Positions 13,468-14,507 of a DNA stretch of 14,507 nt are shown one piece after another (position 1 is the first letter of the stretch; each line of letters starts with the position of its first letter). Both the position numbers and the translations under genes were made by a program. The stretch comes from CAZISM01 sp964541895 (GTDB taxonomy: Bacteria > Zhuqueibacterota > Zhuqueibacteria > Residuimicrobiales > Residuimicrobiaceae), in assembly GCA_964541895.1 (NCBI GenBank), contig CAZISM010000129.1, forward strand, positions 1-14,507. Direction: 5' to 3'. Under the pieces are notes generated by a model. The model saw only the letters and a program-made list of their open reading frames with translations, made no database searches and had not been told where the DNA came from.

Positions 13468-14507
13468 ATGATTACGGCCAAGATCGGCTTCGTTGTCTAC
13501 GGCGTTCATAAAGACGGATTGCAGGATCCGATGGGTAGCCCTTTCATAGACGATGCCATCGTGAGCAAATCAAAAGCGGCGCTGAAAAAAGCGGGCTTGG
13601 AGCTGGTGGAATACGAAACGGTGGTGGCGTCCAAAAAAGAAGCGATGGAATGTTTCTCGGCGTACAAAAAAATGGACGACGTGAGTTCCGTGGTGCTTTT
13701 TTCCGGAACCTGGGTCTGGGCCGCCCATCTGATGGCTTCGCTGCAGGACTATACTCGCGCCGGCAAAGGGATCGTGCTCTGGACCCATCCGGGCTCGCAA
13801 GGATGGCGGCCGGTCGGTGGCCTGGTGATGCATGGCGGTTTGAAGGAGCTGGGCATTCCACACCGGTTCGTTTATGGCTCCAGCAGCGATGCTAAAGAGA
13901 TCGCCAGGATAACCTCCTACTGTCGCGCCGCTCACATGAAGCACAGTCTCAACATGACCACCCTGGGCGCGTTTGGCGGCCGCGGCATGGGCCAGACCTG
14001 CGGCGTGGCCGACCCGTCGCAATGGATGAAAACCTTCGGCATCGACATCGATTCACGCGACACCACCGAGCTGCTTCAAACCGCTCGCTCGGTAACCGAT
14101 GAAGAAGTGGCGGCTGCCAGAAAAAAGATTCAGCCGTTTTTCAGCAAGCCCATACCCAAAGGCGATGCCGCCGACCGCTCCATCCGCTTGTACCTCGCCA
14201 TCAAAAAAATCATGGCCCTGGAAGCATGGGAGTTTTACACGATTCAGTCCTTCCCTGGTCTCGGCGATGATTACAGCGCCACCTGTTTCGCCCAGAGCAT
14301 GATCCTGAATGACGGCATCGCTACGTCCACACTCTGCGATTTTAACACGGCGCTGACCGTCAAACTGCTCAACGATTTAAGCGGAGAGCGCATTTACTAT
14401 GGCGATCTGCAACACATCGACAAAAAAACCAGAGAGATCAAGATCATCGGCGACGGGGCCTGCCCGCCGTCGCTGGCCGGCAAGCTCCGCCCGGCTTCGT
14501 TCGCAGA
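13468..14507 (+). CDS. L-fucose/L-arabinose isomerase family protein (partial, 3' end missing)
   Basis: The frame is open from ATG 13468 to the window edge (346 codons, no stop), so the protein is cut off. GGAGG at 13458-13462 supports the start. It resembles the N-terminal and central regions of the fucose/arabinose isomerase superfamily, cytoplasmic enzymes that interconvert aldoses and ketoses with a divalent metal. Visible landmarks: an alpha/beta start K-I-G-F-V-V-Y, a LFSGTWVWAAHLM helix, a G-A-F-G-G-R-G-M-G block, F-G-I-D-I-D-S-R-D (a typical V/I-D motif before the EL helix), then L-C-D-F-N-T-A-L-T-x-x-L-L-x-x-L and near the end G-D-G-A-C-P-P-S-L-A. Where many family members have Cys-Glu before the A-L-T helix, this one has Cys-Asp. 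The expected full length is about 450-500 residues, so roughly a quarter is missing. It has no signal peptide. The sugar substrate is unknown; the location near exported polysaccharide-degrading enzymes suggests catabolism. Confidence 0.78.
   Translation, partial: MITAKIGFVVYGVHKDGLQDPMGSPFIDDAIVSKSKAALKKAGLELVEYETVVASKKEAMECFSAYKKMDDVSSVVLFSGTWVWAAHLMASLQDYTRAGKGIVLWTHPGSQGWRPVGGLVMHGGLKELGIPHRFVYGSSSDAKEIARITSYCRAAHMKHSLNMTTLGAFGGRGMGQTCGVADPSQWMKTFGIDIDSRDTTELLQTARSVTDEEVAAARKKIQPFFSKPIPKGDAADRSIRLYLAIKKIMALEAWEFYTIQSFPGLGDDYSATCFAQSMILNDGIATSTLCDFNTALTVKLLNDLSGERIYYGDLQHIDKKTREIKIIGDGACPPSLAGKLRPASFA

Overview
The window looks like a chromosomal segment from an uncultured-type bacterium of the FCB superphylum, perhaps near Calditrichota, KSB1 or Ignavibacteria. 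The main clue is the large secreted protein at 8260-12000. It carries PKD, GEVED and leucine-rich repeats and ends in a FlgD/Por-type C-terminal domain that starts with an N-x-PNPFNP motif, a common sorting tail in that group. This placement is inference. No rRNA, tRNA, CRISPR array, insertion sequence or phage gene was seen.

Layout. Positions 1-384 are AT-rich intergenic DNA. Positions 385-982 hold a two-gene toxin-antitoxin-like pair, a DUF433 antitoxin overlapping a DUF5615 PIN-like protein. Positions 983-1618 are non-coding and hold a perfect-palindrome terminator and then a compact unit of promoter, nested hairpins and U-tract (about 1324-1447). This unit is either a small RNA or an attenuator leader. 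Three plus-strand genes for exported carbohydrate-active proteins follow: a tandem-duplicated alpha/beta hydrolase (1619-3385), a Tat-exported GH127-like glycoside hydrolase (3985-5850) and a heparinase II/III-like polysaccharide lyase (5999-8131, starting at TTG). A hairpin at 8214-8243 separates the lyase from the convergent surface protein (12000-8260). A CPBP-family membrane protease is also on the minus strand (13185-12313). The divergent region at 13219-13467 has three related CCAGG-centred motifs, one of them inside a promoter. It precedes a sugar isomerase of the L-fucose/L-arabinose isomerase type (13468 to the window end), which is cut off at the 3' edge.

How the genes may work together (inference): the esterase would remove acyl groups, the lyase would cut a uronic-acid polysaccharide and the GH127-like enzyme would release terminal sugars outside the cytoplasm. 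The cytoplasmic isomerase could then process a released sugar. The LRR/PKD protein may sit on the cell surface for adhesion or polymer binding. Each gene has its own ribosome-binding site and intergenic terminators separate several of them, so this is a loose neighbourhood and not one operon. The esterase gene is clearly richer in G+C than its flanks and may have been acquired separately.

The least-explained item is the structured RNA unit at 1324-1447, followed by the motif triad at 13273-13373. I found no convincing new multi-gene system.
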